Positions 8,225 through 17,292 of a DNA stretch of 64,000 nucleotides are shown piece after piece. A program made the translations under genes and the position numbers. Origin of the DNA: Pseudomonas gozinkensis (GTDB lineage Bacteria > Pseudomonadota > Gammaproteobacteria > Pseudomonadales > Pseudomonadaceae); contig NZ_CP062253.1 in assembly GCF_014863585.1 (NCBI RefSeq), forward strand, positions 3,932,501-3,996,500, read 5' to 3'. The notes under the pieces are model-generated. The model was not told where the DNA came from. It did no database searches and saw only the letters and a list, made by a program, of their open reading frames with translations. Every line of letters begins with the position of its first letter. Position 1 is the first letter of the stretch.

Positions 8225-8896
8225 ATGAATATCCTTGTTGTCGAAGACGAACCCAAGGCCGGCAATTACTTGCTCAACGGCTTGCAGGAACTGGGCTACA
8301 GCGTGAGCCTGGCCCGGGACGGCGCCGACGGTCTGCACCTGGCGCTGGAGTTCGACTTCGACGTGATCGTGCTGGACGTGATGATGCCGAAAATGGATGG
8401 CTGGGAAGTCTTGCGCCGGCTGCGAAAGGAAACCGACACGCCGGTGCTGTTCCTGACTGCCCGCGACGACATCGCCGACCGGGTCAAGGGGCTGGAACTG
8501 GGCGCCGACGATTACCTGATCAAGCCGTTTTCCTTCGCCGAACTGGTGGCGCGCCTGCGTACCCTGACCCGGCGCGGGCCGATCCATGAAGAAGAGCAAT
8601 TGCAAGTGGCCGATCTGCAGATCGACGTGCTCAAGCGTCGGGTCACCCGCGCCGGCAACCGGATCACCCTGACCAACAAGGAATTCGCCCTGCTGCAACT
8701 GTTCGCCACCCACACCGGGCAAGTGCTGTCGCGTTCGCTGATCGCCTCGCGGGTGTGGGACATGAATTTCGACAGCGACACCAACGTGGTCGATGTCGCC
8801 GTGCGCCGCCTGCGGGCGAAGATCGACGACCCGTTCCCGCTCAAGCTGATCCACAGCGTGCGCGGCATCGGCTACCGCTTCGATACCCAGCCATGA
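8225..8896 (+). CDS. copR: heavy-metal response regulator, OmpR family (CopR/CzcR type)
   Basis: A 223-residue DNA-binding response regulator. The receiver domain (residues 1-~115) has Glu7/Asp8 and the phosphoacceptor Asp51 in [11 protein letters not shown], plus the switch Lys in DDYLIKPF. The C-terminal winged helix contains [14 protein letters not shown] and [15 protein letters not shown], typical of the CopR/CzcR/IrlR subgroup. The ATG at 8225 is preferred over the GTG at 8219. Its stop overlaps the sensor start by 4 bp (ATGA), indicating translational coupling. The symbol rests on the PtrA-like neighbour and the upstream operator, so specificity for copper over other metals is inferred. 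Confidence 0.85.
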   Translation: MNILVVEDEPKAGNYLLNGLQELGYSVSLARDGADGLHLALEFDFDVIVLDVMMPKMDGWEVLRRLRKETDTPVLFLTARDDIADRVKGLELGADDYLIKPFSFAELVARLRTLTRRGPIHEEEQLQVADLQIDVLKRRVTRAGNRITLTNKEFALLQLFATHTGQVLSRSLIASRVWDMNFDSDTNVVDVAVRRLRAKIDDPFPLKLIHSVRGIGYRFDTQP

Positions 8897-10299
8897 AAAT
8901 CGCCGGCACTTACTCCCTGACCTTGCGTCTGGCGCTGGTCTTCGCCGTGCTCGCCTTCGCCGCGCTGGCGGGCCTCGGCGCGGCGCTTTACAACCAGCTG
9001 GAAGAGCAACTGACCCGCCGCGACGACATCCAGTTGGTCAGCCGTATCGACCAATTGCGCACCATCCTCAACGACAGCAACACCCTTGAGCTGATCAAGA
9101 CCAAACCGGCGCTGTTCCAGAACATGCTGGGCAACCGCGAAGCGCTGTTGACCATCGGTGCGCCGGGGCAACCGCCCTTGTTCGTGGTCAACCCCAGCGA
9201 CCTGGCACTGCCGAGCGTGCCCGCTGTACCGATCGACCATGTAATGGCGCTCAACGACGTGCAGCATCTGCCGAGCATCAACGGCGTGCCGTTCTCGGCG
9301 GTGGCGGCCAGTATCGACTCCGGCGACCAGGGCAATCTGCAGGTGCTCATTGCCAAGGTGATGAGCGAACGCACAGCGATGCTCGCCAACTACCGGCTCA
9401 GCGTATACGGCCTCGCGTCACTGGCCGCAATTGTGCTGGCGTTGGTCGGCTGCCTGCTGGTGTATCGCGGTTTGCTGCCATTGCGGCGGATTGCCCGACA
9501 TGCCCACGGGATCGGCATCGCCAACCTCGGCGAACGCCTCGACCGCCACGGCACGCCCCGGGAATTGCAGCCGATGATCGAGTCTTTCAATGCGATGCTG
9601 GACCGGCTCGACCGAGGGGTTGCGCAACTGAGCCAGGTCTCCACCGACATGGCCCACGAACTGCGTACGCCGATCAACAACCTGCTCGGAGAGACCCAGG
9701 TCGCCCTGCAACAGAACCGCAGCGTCGACGCCTATCAGCAACTGCTCGCCTCCAACGTCGAAGAACTCGAACGACTGGCGCGGATGCTCGACAACATGCT
9801 GTTTCTCGCCCGCACCGACCCGGCCAGTGCCCTGAGCCAGCGGCAGGAGCTGGACGCCGGCGATGAGATGCAGCGTATCGCCGATTACTTCGAAGGGCTG
9901 GCTGCCGATGTCGGCGTCACCATCGAGGCCAGTGGCAGCGGTGTGATCTGGGCCGAACCGATGCTGCTGCGCCGAGCGCTGGCCAACCTGTGCGCCAACG
10001 CGATCAAGTACGGCGCGGCGGATTCGACGTTGCAGGTCGAAGCCATTGCTGAAGCGGACGGCAGCTACCTGCGGGTACGCAATCAGGGCGCGACCATTCC
10101 TGCGGAACACCTGTCGCGACTGTTCGAGCGCTTCTACCGCGTCGATCCGTCCCGTGAGCGCTCGGCCCAATCCAACGGTCTGGGCCTGTCGATTGTCGCG
10201 ACCATCATGCAGTTGCATCAGGGCCGCTACAGCGTCAGCAGCGCTAATGGCGTCACCTGCTTTGAGCTGTTCTTTCCTGCCCGACAATCCCGCGACTGA
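8893..10299 (+). CDS. copS: heavy-metal sensor histidine kinase (CopS/IrlS type)
   Basis: Inner-membrane sensor kinase of 468 residues. Transmembrane segments lie at ~13-35 and ~172-192, bounding a ~135-residue periplasmic metal-sensing domain. A HAMP region follows, then the HisKA domain with phosphoacceptor His255 in [11 protein letters not shown], and the ATPase domain with N-box [11 protein letters not shown] and G-box GLGLSIV. The periplasmic domain has several His residues (for example around 116-125) that could contact metal. It overlaps the response regulator by 4 bp, and the transcript runs into a REPIN. Confidence 0.87.
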   Translation: MKIAGTYSLTLRLALVFAVLAFAALAGLGAALYNQLEEQLTRRDDIQLVSRIDQLRTILNDSNTLELIKTKPALFQNMLGNREALLTIGAPGQPPLFVVNPSDLALPSVPAVPIDHVMALNDVQHLPSINGVPFSAVAASIDSGDQGNLQVLIAKVMSERTAMLANYRLSVYGLASLAAIVLALVGCLLVYRGLLPLRRIARHAHGIGIANLGERLDRHGTPRELQPMIESFNAMLDRLDRGVAQLSQVSTDMAHELRTPINNLLGETQVALQQNRSVDAYQQLLASNVEELERLARMLDNMLFLARTDPASALSQRQELDAGDEMQRIADYFEGLAADVGVTIEASGSGVIWAEPMLLRRALANLCANAIKYGAADSTLQVEAIAEADGSYLRVRNQGATIPAEHLSRLFERFYRVDPSRERSAQSNGLGLSIVATIMQLHQGRYSVSSANGVTCFELFFPARQSRD

Positions 10300-10316
10300 T
10301 TTCGCCAAGGCCTTAC

Positions 10317-10405
10317 TGTGGGAGCGAGCTTGCTCGCGAATGGGTCATACCAGCCAACTCTTCAGCGCATGACATACCGCATTCGCGAGCAAGCTCGCTC
10401 CCACA
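10317..10405. repeat. REPIN overlapping the 3' end of the MFS gene
   Basis: Two inverted REP copies (left arm from 10317, right arm ending 10405) of the GAGCGAGC subtype. The right half lies inside the reading frame of the minus-strand transporter. It encodes that protein's last residues and the stop codon falls between the arms. Confidence 0.9.
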
Positions 10406-11750
10406 ATTGATTGATGCACAGGGCGGCGAGCATCAACGCCGTGGCCACGCCGAAGGTGATGTGCAGTCCGCCTGCAATAACTGCGGCCGGCGCCTGAGTC
10501 GGATCGTCCGTGGCCAGGGCGAACACCGCGCCCATTGCCGCCGCCCCGGTGATCAAGCCCAGATTGCGCGACAGCCCGAGCATGGCCGAGACCACGCCGC
10601 GCTGATCCTGAGCGACGCCGGACATCAAACCCGTGTTGTTGGCGGCCTGGAACAGCGCATAACTCAAGGCCACCAGCATGATCGGCAGCACATACGCAAG
10701 CAGCCCGAGCCTCATGGGTAACAAGGACAACAGACCGCATCCGCAAGCCAGGCCGAGCAACGCGCCCGGCACCATCCGCCGCGCGCCGAAACGATCCACC
10801 AGCCGCCCGGCCGGTACACCGCTGAACGCCGCCAGCAACGGCCCGATCGACAACACCAGTCCGACCTGAGTGTTGGTGAGGCCCAGTCCCCGGCTCAGGT
10901 AAAACGGCCCGACCACCAGCGTGGTCATCATCACCGTCGTCACCAGCAACGTCAGGGCCAGACTGCTGCTGATTCGCGTGTCGGTGAACAATGACAGGTG
11001 AATCAGCGGCGCCTTGCTCCGTTTCTCGACCAGGATGAACAACCCCACACCCAACAGGCTGATCAGCAACAACGTCGGGGTGAGTCCTTCAATCGTCATC
11101 GCCAGTGCATAGGCCGCCAGCGTCAGCATCAGCACGGCGGTGCCGGGATAATCAAATGCAACACCCGAGCGCACGATCCGATCCTTCGGCAAATACCGAT
11201 ACACCAGCCAGGCATTGAGCAACCCCAACGGCACGTTAATCACAAAGATCGACTGCCAGCCGACATGCGCCATCAACAACCCGCCGAGCGACGGCCCGAG
11301 GGTGGTGCCGGTGGCCGACATCGTGGCCAGCAACCCCATCGCACTGCCGGCCCGGGATTTCGGTACTGCATCGGCCACCAGCGCCACCGTCAATGCAAAC
11401 ATGATCGCCGCGCCCAGGCCTTGCACCGCACGCGCACCGATCAGCCAGGCCAGACTCGGCGCCAGTGCGCAAGCCAGCGAAGCGGCGGTAAAAATACCGA
11501 TGCCGATCAACAGTAAGCGCCGCCGACCGAAGCCGTCACCCAACCGCCCGACGCTGACAATCAACGTGGTGACCGCCAGCAGATAAGCCAGCACGATCCA
11601 CTGCACTTGTTGAAAGGTCGCATCGAACGCCGCCGCCAGCGTGGGCAATCCGGCGTTGGCGATGCTGGTGTCCAGCGACGGCATCAGCATCGACAGCGCC
11701 AGACTGGTCAGCGCCCAGCGGGCTGAAGGACTCAGGGGTTCTCGGTGCAT
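10362..11750 (-). CDS. MFS transporter, DHA2 (14-TMS) drug-exporter family
   Basis: A 462-residue proton-driven exporter with about fourteen hydrophobic segments. Motif A is seen as GRLGDGFGRRRLLL and motif C-like residues as TGTTLGPSLGGLL in helix 5, as in DHA2 multidrug exporters. It is divergent from a LysR gene that likely controls it. The last ~14 residues ([14 protein letters not shown]) are translated from a REPIN, so the original C-terminus has been replaced; the membrane core is complete and function may be intact. Substrate unknown. Confidence 0.9.
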   Translation of the reverse strand: MHREPLSPSARWALTSLALSMLMPSLDTSIANAGLPTLAAAFDATFQQVQWIVLAYLLAVTTLIVSVGRLGDGFGRRRLLLIGIGIFTAASLACALAPSLAWLIGARAVQGLGAAIMFALTVALVADAVPKSRAGSAMGLLATMSATGTTLGPSLGGLLMAHVGWQSIFVINVPLGLLNAWLVYRYLPKDRIVRSGVAFDYPGTAVLMLTLAAYALAMTIEGLTPTLLLISLLGVGLFILVEKRSKAPLIHLSLFTDTRISSSLALTLLVTTVMMTTLVVGPFYLSRGLGLTNTQVGLVLSIGPLLAAFSGVPAGRLVDRFGARRMVPGALLGLACGCGLLSLLPMRLGLLAYVLPIMLVALSYALFQAANNTGLMSGVAQDQRGVVSAMLGLSRNLGLITGAAAMGAVFALATDDPTQAPAAVIAGGLHITFGVATALMLAALCINQLWERACSRMRYVMR

Positions 11751-11853
11751 GGGAGGCTCACAGGGCAGAAGTCATGGGACATAGCCTGAGCCTCGACAAT
11801 ACAAGGCGCAAGACGCATGCTTTGCACTTGATACCTGCATGGAACGCCATGTC

Positions 11854-12741
11854 ATGAATGCACCGGACCTGAACCTGTTGATCACCCTCGACGTGCTGCT
11901 GAGCGAAGGCAGCGTCGCCCGCGCCGCCGAGCGCCTGCGTCTGAGTCCGTCAGCCATGAGCCGCGCGCTGGCCCGGCTGCGGGAAACCACCGGGGATCCG
12001 CTGCTGGTGCGCGCCGGCCGAGGACTGGTGCCGACCCCGCGTGCGCTGGAGCTGCGCGACCGGGTCAGTTATCTGGTGCAGGAAGCCGAAGCGGTTTTGC
12101 GCCCGGCAGAAGTGCTCGATCCCGGCCAGTTGCGGCGCACCTTCACCCTGCGCAACACCGACGGTTTTGTCGAAACCTTCGCCGCCGCCCTGCTCGCCCG
12201 CATCGCCGAAGAGGCGCCCGGCGTGCGCCTGCGCTTTGTGCAAAAAGCCGACAAGGACAGCACGCTCCTGCGCGTAGGCCGGGTGGACCTGGAAACCGGC
12301 GTGGTCGACGACAGCACTGACCCGACGCTGCACAGCCGCATCCTGTTCCGCGATCAGTGGATCGGTGTGGTGCGTGAGGGACATCCGTTGAGCAGCGGCA
12401 AGGTCAGCGCCAAACGCTTCGCCGCAGGCCAGCACATTCTGGTGTCACGGCGCGGGCGCAGCAGCGGCCCGGTGGACGAGGCATTGCTCGCCTTCGGACT
12501 GACGCGGGACATCGTCACTTCGTTTGGCGGGTTTTCAGCGGCGCTGACGCTCGTCCGTGAGTCGGACCTGATCGCCACCGTTCCGGAACGTCACACCAGC
12601 AAACTGCGCACGGGCCTGCACAGTTTCGCCCTGCCCTTTCGCATGCCGGACATCAGCGTGTCGATGCTCTGGCATCCGCGCATGGACGCCGACCCGGCGC
12701 ACCGCTGGCTGCGCAATTGTGTGCGGGAAGTCTGTGCCTAA
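11854..12741 (+). CDS. LysR-family transcriptional regulator
   Basis: A 295-residue regulator. The N-terminal winged helix-turn-helix covers residues 1-60 (LNLLITLDVLLSEGSVARAA) and is followed by a substrate-binding domain. It belongs to the LysR branch resembling NodD/SyrM-type or PcpR regulators (DLNLL start). An in-frame ATG at 11839 would add MERHV; neither start has a convincing ribosome-binding site. It is divergent from the MFS exporter across ~100 bp, suggesting it governs that gene. Its stop codon overlaps the convergent SleB gene by 4 bp. Confidence 0.9.
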   Translation: MNAPDLNLLITLDVLLSEGSVARAAERLRLSPSAMSRALARLRETTGDPLLVRAGRGLVPTPRALELRDRVSYLVQEAEAVLRPAEVLDPGQLRRTFTLRNTDGFVETFAAALLARIAEEAPGVRLRFVQKADKDSTLLRVGRVDLETGVVDDSTDPTLHSRILFRDQWIGVVREGHPLSSGKVSAKRFAAGQHILVSRRGRSSGPVDEALLAFGLTRDIVTSFGGFSAALTLVRESDLIATVPERHTSKLRTGLHSFALPFRMPDISVSMLWHPRMDADPAHRWLRNCVREVCA

Positions 12742-13358
12742 CGCGCATCCCCGCCAGCGGGTTTGTAGAACAGAAATTTCCTGGTCTCGGCGGTCTTGGT
12801 GTATTCCTTGGCCCAGCTCGGATGAACGTTGCGGTCGTGAAAATACAACGCGCCGTGGGTGCGATCGGTGAGCTGACGGTTCAGCGCCTTGCCGGCGATT
12901 TCCTTGGCCAGCGCGTATTCGGCATCCTCCTTGACCTGATCCGGACGCCCGTCACACCACCATGAAAACTGGCAGCTCTTGGTTTCCGAGCCCTGCTTGA
13001 CCACCTCGCAGACCGTGCCCGGAAAGCCGTCATGCCCGAGGCGGTTCATCACCACACTGGCCACGCCTTCCATGTCGGCATTGTCCTTGCCTTTGGCTTC
13101 CCAATAGATACTGCGCGCCAGACAGGTGATCGGATCGTCCAGCGGTGCGGCGCCGGCGGGGTCAACCGCCTGCGCTTCAGTCGGGGTGATGGCTTCGGAT
13201 TTAGGTGCCGGGGGCGCGTCGGGTTTGTCGGCGGCCTTCTCTTCCAGTACCTCGGCTTTCGCTTCGGCCTTTGCCTTGATCGGCGCCTGATCGGTGGCCA
13301 GTGCCGCGCCGCTCAGCAGGGTCAACGCAAGACAGCAAAGCAACCCGTTCAATCGCAT
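12738..13358 (-). CDS. SleB-like cell wall hydrolase (Hydrolase_2)
   Basis: Secreted peptidoglycan hydrolase of the SleB/CwlJ type, 206 residues. The signal peptide spans residues 1-22. An Ala/Lys/Glu-rich low-complexity linker (residues 23-70) precedes the catalytic domain, with ARSIYWEAKG (putative catalytic Glu), ASVVMNRL and QFSWWCDG, all family landmarks. GGAAG at a 7-base distance selects the ATG at 13358 over one two codons earlier. Probably a lytic transglycosylase-like activity; four cysteines in the catalytic part may form disulfides. Confidence 0.88.
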   Translation of the reverse strand: MRLNGLLCCLALTLLSGAALATDQAPIKAKAEAKAEVLEEKAADKPDAPPAPKSEAITPTEAQAVDPAGAAPLDDPITCLARSIYWEAKGKDNADMEGVASVVMNRLGHDGFPGTVCEVVKQGSETKSCQFSWWCDGRPDQVKEDAEYALAKEIAGKALNRQLTDRTHGALYFHDRNVHPSWAKEYTKTAETRKFLFYKPAGGDAR

Positions 13359-13557
13359 GATCATTCTTCCGGCAGGGCCCGATGCGGGCAAAGTGTTACG
13401 TGGTTGAGACGCCCGGTTTCCGGGGTCTTCGCGAAGTGTAGACGGCAATTTTCACGGCATCGTTCCGCAGAAAAATCCGCGCCATGAAGAAAAAGACATT
13501 GCACGAACCGGGGCCCTTTCGCGCATGATGTGCGCACTCAGCCCAAGGGAGATTTCC

Positions 13558-14409
13558 ATGCGCTTCATGCCATCCGTTCTGCGACTCGCCGCGTTGTCCG
13601 TGGGCCTGGCGCTGGCCACTTCGGCCATGGCCACCGACGAGTCGCAATTGATCGAATCGATCAACAGCTACCGCAGCCAGCCGCAGCGTTGTGGCACTCA
13701 GGCGTCCAGCGAATTGCCGCCGCTGTCGGCCGATCCGCGCCTGATTCTGCCGGCCAGCGGTGTGGTGGATTTGCAGCAGGCGATGTCCAGCGCTCGCTAC
13801 CCGATGGTCAACGTCCAGGCGATCACCCTCAACGGGCCACGGGAAGCAGCGTCGGCGATGAAGGCGATTCAGGAGAGTTTCTGTCAGGTGGTGCTGGATC
13901 CGCAGTTCGTCGACATCGGCGTCAGCCGTGCTGACCGTGACTGGCGCATCACCCTCGCCCGGCCACTGCTGTCCGCCCGCCTTGGCGACGGTCAGGCTGA
14001 AGGCCAAAAACTCCTCGAACAACTCAACGCCGCCCGCGCCCAACCGCGCCAGTGCGGCGGTCAGGCCTTCGCAGCGACTGCGCCGCTGGCGTGGAACGCG
14101 GTGCTCGGCGGCGTCGCCCAGGAACACAGCCGCGAGATGGCCAACAACAATTATTTCGACCACAAGGACCGCGACGGCCGCACCCCCGGCGACCGCGCCG
14201 AACTGGCCGGCTACAGCGGTCAGCAGGTCGGCGAAAACATTGCAGCCGGACAGGACACGGTGCAGAAAGTCGTCGCCGGCTGGCTCGCCAGCCCCGGCCA
14301 TTGCGCCAATCTGATGAACCCGCAATACCGCGAGCTCGGCGCTGCTTACGCAGTCGATCCGAAGAGCAGCGCCGGCATTTACTGGACGGCGATGTTTGGT
14401 GGCGAATAA
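13558..14409 (+). CDS. CAP/SCP-domain secreted protein (YkwD-like)
   Basis: A 283-residue exported protein with a signal peptide of ~25 residues (MAT-DES). The first ~120 residues form a cysteine-containing N-terminal domain. The second half is a CAP domain: LLEQLNAARAQPRQCGG, then HSREMANNNYFDHKDRDGRTPGDR with the conserved His/Glu pair, and VGENIAAGQ. CAP proteins of bacteria are secreted and of varied or unknown function. AAGGGAG at 13545-13551 fixes the start at 13558. Another open frame from 13525 only adds eleven residues. Confidence 0.88.
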   Translation: MRFMPSVLRLAALSVGLALATSAMATDESQLIESINSYRSQPQRCGTQASSELPPLSADPRLILPASGVVDLQQAMSSARYPMVNVQAITLNGPREAASAMKAIQESFCQVVLDPQFVDIGVSRADRDWRITLARPLLSARLGDGQAEGQKLLEQLNAARAQPRQCGGQAFAATAPLAWNAVLGGVAQEHSREMANNNYFDHKDRDGRTPGDRAELAGYSGQQVGENIAAGQDTVQKVVAGWLASPGHCANLMNPQYRELGAAYAVDPKSSAGIYWTAMFGGE

Positions 14410-14432
14410 GTCTTGAAACCACCACTGAACAC

Positions 14433-14521
14433 TGTGGGAGCGAGCTTGCTCGCGATGGCGGTGTGTCATTCACCGTTGATGTAACTGACACATTGCTATC
14501 GCGAGCAAGCTCGCTCCCACA
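14433..14521. repeat. REPIN, GAGCGAGC subtype
   Basis: Inverted REP arms (from 14433 and ending 14521) around a ~41-bp spacer, in the convergent gap between the CAP-domain gene and the cio operon. Confidence 0.9.
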
Positions 14522-14552
14522 GGGTCAGCCTATGAACTTGGAATTCTGGAAA

Positions 14553-14585
14553 AAAAACCGGAGCCCCTGTCAGGCTCCGGTTTTT
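14553..14585. terminator. bidirectional intrinsic terminator
   Basis: AAAAACCGGAGCC (14553-14565) pairs with GGCTCCGGTTTTT (14573-14585) around a 7-nt loop. With A-runs on one side and T-runs on the other, it ends the cio operon on the minus strand and the CAP gene on the plus strand. Confidence 0.9.
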
Positions 14586-14590
14586 TATGC

Positions 14591-14746
14591 TCAATGAGTT
14601 CTCATCCCCGCCGCATACATCGCCAGTTTCAGCAGGCTCGCCACCACCGCCAGCGACACCACGCTGCCGGACCAGATCAGCAGCAGCCAGCCCAGACGCT
14701 TGTACCAGGGGCTGGATTTCACCTCACGCGAATCAATGGTAGCCAT
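14591..14746 (-). CDS. DUF2474 small subunit of the cyanide-insensitive oxidase (CydX-like)
   Basis: A 51-residue single-pass membrane protein starting MATIDSREVKSSPWYKRLGW. A hydrophobic helix at ~18-45 is preceded by the WYKRLGWLLLIW pattern of DUF2474 proteins. These small proteins accompany CioAB-type quinol oxidases, probably as a stabilising subunit analogous to CydX. The ATG at 14746 overlaps the end of cioB by 14 bp, so translation is coupled. Its stop is 6 bp from a strong terminator, making it the last gene of the operon. Confidence 0.85.
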   Translation of the reverse strand: MATIDSREVKSSPWYKRLGWLLLIWSGSVVSLAVVASLLKLAMYAAGMRTH

Positions 14747-15749
14747 CGCCGATCCTCACTTTGCCGCGGAACACGTAGTAGTTCCAGAAGGTGTACATCA
14801 GGATCACCGGCAGGATAAACAGCGCGCCGATCAGGGCGAACAGCTGGCTGGTGGCCGGTGAAGCCGCCGCCCACAGGCTGACCGACGGCGGGATGATGTT
14901 CGGCCAGATGCTCAGCGCCAGGCCAATGTAGCCGAGGAACGTCAGCACCAGTGTGAACACGAACGGCCAATGGGTGTGCCGCTGGCGCAGTGAACGCAAC
15001 AGCCCGAACAGCGCCAGCACCGCCAACACCACCAGCCCGGCGAACACGGTCAGGTGCGCATGGTTGAACCAGCGGCCAGCCAGTTCCGGGTGCAGTTGCA
15101 GCGTCCACGCGCCGATCACCACCACCATCGCCAGCAGCAGCCACGCCAGCGGACGGCTGTAGTGACGCATCCGCGACTCGAGCATGCCTTCGGTTTTCAC
15201 CAGCAGCCAAGTGCTGCCCAGCAAGGCGTAAGCGACCACCAGACCGACGCCGCAGACCAACGGGAACGGTGCGAGCCAGTCGAGACCGCCACCGGCAAAC
15301 TGCCGGTCCACCACCGGAATCCCCGCCACATACGCGCCGATCACCACGCCCTGGGAGAACGTGGCCAGCAGCGAACCGCCAATGAACGCCCAGTCCCACA
15401 GATAGCGTTTTTCCGCCGGTGCCTTGAAACGAAACTCGAACGCCACACCACGGAAGATCAACCCCGCCAGCATGAGGATCAGCGGCAGATACAGCGCCTC
15501 CAGAATCACTCCGTAAGCCAGCGGAAACGCGCCGTACAACGCCGCGCCGCCCAGCACCAGCCAGGTTTCGTTGCCGTCCCAGACCGGTGCGACGGTGTTC
15601 ATCATCACGTCGCGTTCCTGCTCGTCGCTGATCATCGGGAACAGGATCCCGAGGCCCAGATCGAAGCCGTCCATGATCACGTACATCATCACCCCGAAGG
15701 CAATGATCACACCCCAGATCAACGAGAGATCGATACCTTGAATACCCAT
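14733..15749 (-). CDS. cioB: cytochrome bd-type quinol oxidase subunit II
   Basis: Polytopic inner-membrane subunit, 338 residues, with about eight helices. The family signature YVIMDGFDLGLGILFP and DGNETWLVLGG is near the N-terminus. It pairs with subunit I to oxidise ubiquinol and reduce O2 to water without proton pumping. It lies 17 bp after cioA and overlaps the DUF2474 gene. Assigned to the cyanide-insensitive branch because of the partner's short Q-loop and the DUF2474 companion. Confidence 0.93.
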   Translation of the reverse strand: MGIQGIDLSLIWGVIIAFGVMMYVIMDGFDLGLGILFPMISDEQERDVMMNTVAPVWDGNETWLVLGGAALYGAFPLAYGVILEALYLPLILMLAGLIFRGVAFEFRFKAPAEKRYLWDWAFIGGSLLATFSQGVVIGAYVAGIPVVDRQFAGGGLDWLAPFPLVCGVGLVVAYALLGSTWLLVKTEGMLESRMRHYSRPLAWLLLAMVVVIGAWTLQLHPELAGRWFNHAHLTVFAGLVVLAVLALFGLLRSLRQRHTHWPFVFTLVLTFLGYIGLALSIWPNIIPPSVSLWAAASPATSQLFALIGALFILPVILMYTFWNYYVFRGKVRIGDGYH

Positions 15750-15766
15750 GACTCAACGCTCCTTTT

Positions 15767-17182
15767 TCAGTGGATCCGGGTCGCGGATTCGAGGTTGTCG
15801 GTGACCGCCGAAAGTGGCCGGCGCGGGGTCTGCACCTGGGTGCCTTCGGGCGGGTGTTCGTGGTGCGGCTGCGGGCCCTTGCTCACCAGTTTCATCATGT
15901 AGCCGATGCCCACAGTGAACACTGAGCAGTAGATGACGACGAACAGCGCCAAAGAGGTGCTCATCTGCGCCACCGAGTGATGGGACGCCGCGTCATGGGT
16001 GCGCATCAGGCCGTACACCACCCACGGCTGGCGCCCGACTTCGGTGGTGATCCAACCCGCCAGCAGCGCGATCAGACCGCTCGGCCCCATCAACAGCACC
16101 AGGCGCTGGAAGCCGCGATGACGGTAGACCTTGCCGTTGCGCCGCAGCACCAGGCCCAGCACACCGACCAGGATCATCAACATGCCCAGCCCGGCCATGA
16201 CGCGGAAGCTCCAGAAAATCACGGTCGAGTTCGGCCGGTCTTCTTTCGGGAAGCTCTTGAGCGCCGGAATCTGTTTGTCGAGGCTGTGGGTGAGGATCAG
16301 GCTGCCGAGGTATGGGATTTCGATCGCGTATTTGGTCTTCTCCGCCTGCATGTCCGGGATGCCGAACAGCACCAGCGGGGTCGGCCCGTTGTCGGGGTTT
16401 TCCCAGTGACCTTCGATGGCGGCGATCTTCGCCGGTTGGTGTTCCAGGGTGTTCAAGCCATGGGCGTCACCGACCACCGCTTGGATCGGCGCGACGATCA
16501 GCGCCATCCACAGCGCCATGGAAAACATCTTGCGCACCGGTTTGCTGTCATTGCCGCGCAGTAAATGCCAGGCTGCCGAAGCGCCGACAAAGAACGCCGT
16601 GGCAACAAACGCGGCAATCGCCATGTGCGCCAGGCGGAACGGGAACGACGGGTTGAACACGATCGCCAGCCAGTCGATCGGCATCACCCGGCCGTCAACG
16701 ATTTCGAAACCTTGTGGGGTCTGCATCCAGCTGTTGGACGCGAGAATCCAGAAGGTCGAGATCAGCGTGCCGATGGCAACCATCACTGTGGCAAAGTAGT
16801 GCAAGCCACGGCCCACGCGGTTCCAGCCGAACAGCATGACGCCAAGGAACCCGGCCTCGAGGAAGAACGCGGTCAGCACTTCATAGGTCAGCAACGGCCC
16901 GGTGACGCTGCCGGCGAAGTCGGAAAACCCGCTCCAGTTGGTGCCGAACTGGTACGCCATGACCAGCCCCGACACCACGCCCATGCCGAAGTTGACGGCG
17001 AAGATCTTCGACCAGAAGTGGTAGAGATCGCGGTAAGTGTCGTTACGGGTTTTCAGCCACAGGCCTTCGAGCACCGCGAGGAAACTCGCGAGGCCAATGG
17101 TGATCGCCGGGAAGATGATGTGGAACGAAACCGTGAACGCGAATTGAATTCGCGCCAGGTCCAGTGCCTCCAGGTTGAACAT
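15767..17182 (-). CDS. cioA: cytochrome bd-type quinol oxidase subunit I, cyanide-insensitive type
   Basis: Haem-bearing subunit I, 471 residues. The motifs RIQFAFTVSFHIIFPA (N-terminal His), QFGTNW, and the C-terminal GWITTEVGRQPWVVYG are typical. The protein is shorter than E. coli CydA (522 residues) because the quinol-binding Q-loop is short, the feature that marks CioA oxidases. The start at 17182 has GAGGA upstream; a longer reading from 17218 is not conserved. The 110-bp gap behind the FdhF-like gene could hold a promoter, but I see no Anr box there. It would allow respiration in cyanide or low O2. Confidence 0.93.
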   Translation of the reverse strand: MFNLEALDLARIQFAFTVSFHIIFPAITIGLASFLAVLEGLWLKTRNDTYRDLYHFWSKIFAVNFGMGVVSGLVMAYQFGTNWSGFSDFAGSVTGPLLTYEVLTAFFLEAGFLGVMLFGWNRVGRGLHYFATVMVAIGTLISTFWILASNSWMQTPQGFEIVDGRVMPIDWLAIVFNPSFPFRLAHMAIAAFVATAFFVGASAAWHLLRGNDSKPVRKMFSMALWMALIVAPIQAVVGDAHGLNTLEHQPAKIAAIEGHWENPDNGPTPLVLFGIPDMQAEKTKYAIEIPYLGSLILTHSLDKQIPALKSFPKEDRPNSTVIFWSFRVMAGLGMLMILVGVLGLVLRRNGKVYRHRGFQRLVLLMGPSGLIALLAGWITTEVGRQPWVVYGLMRTHDAASHHSVAQMSTSLALFVVIYCSVFTVGIGYMMKLVSKGPQPHHEHPPEGTQVQTPRRPLSAVTDNLESATRIH

Positions 17183-17292
17183 GATGATGTCCTCATCAAG
17201 GCTGAAAAGCGGCAGCACACGGCCGGGCCACCGCCAGGCGTGAACGCCTGCAGCCAGTCAAAAATGCAAAAGGGTTGGATCGCGTGAGTCGG

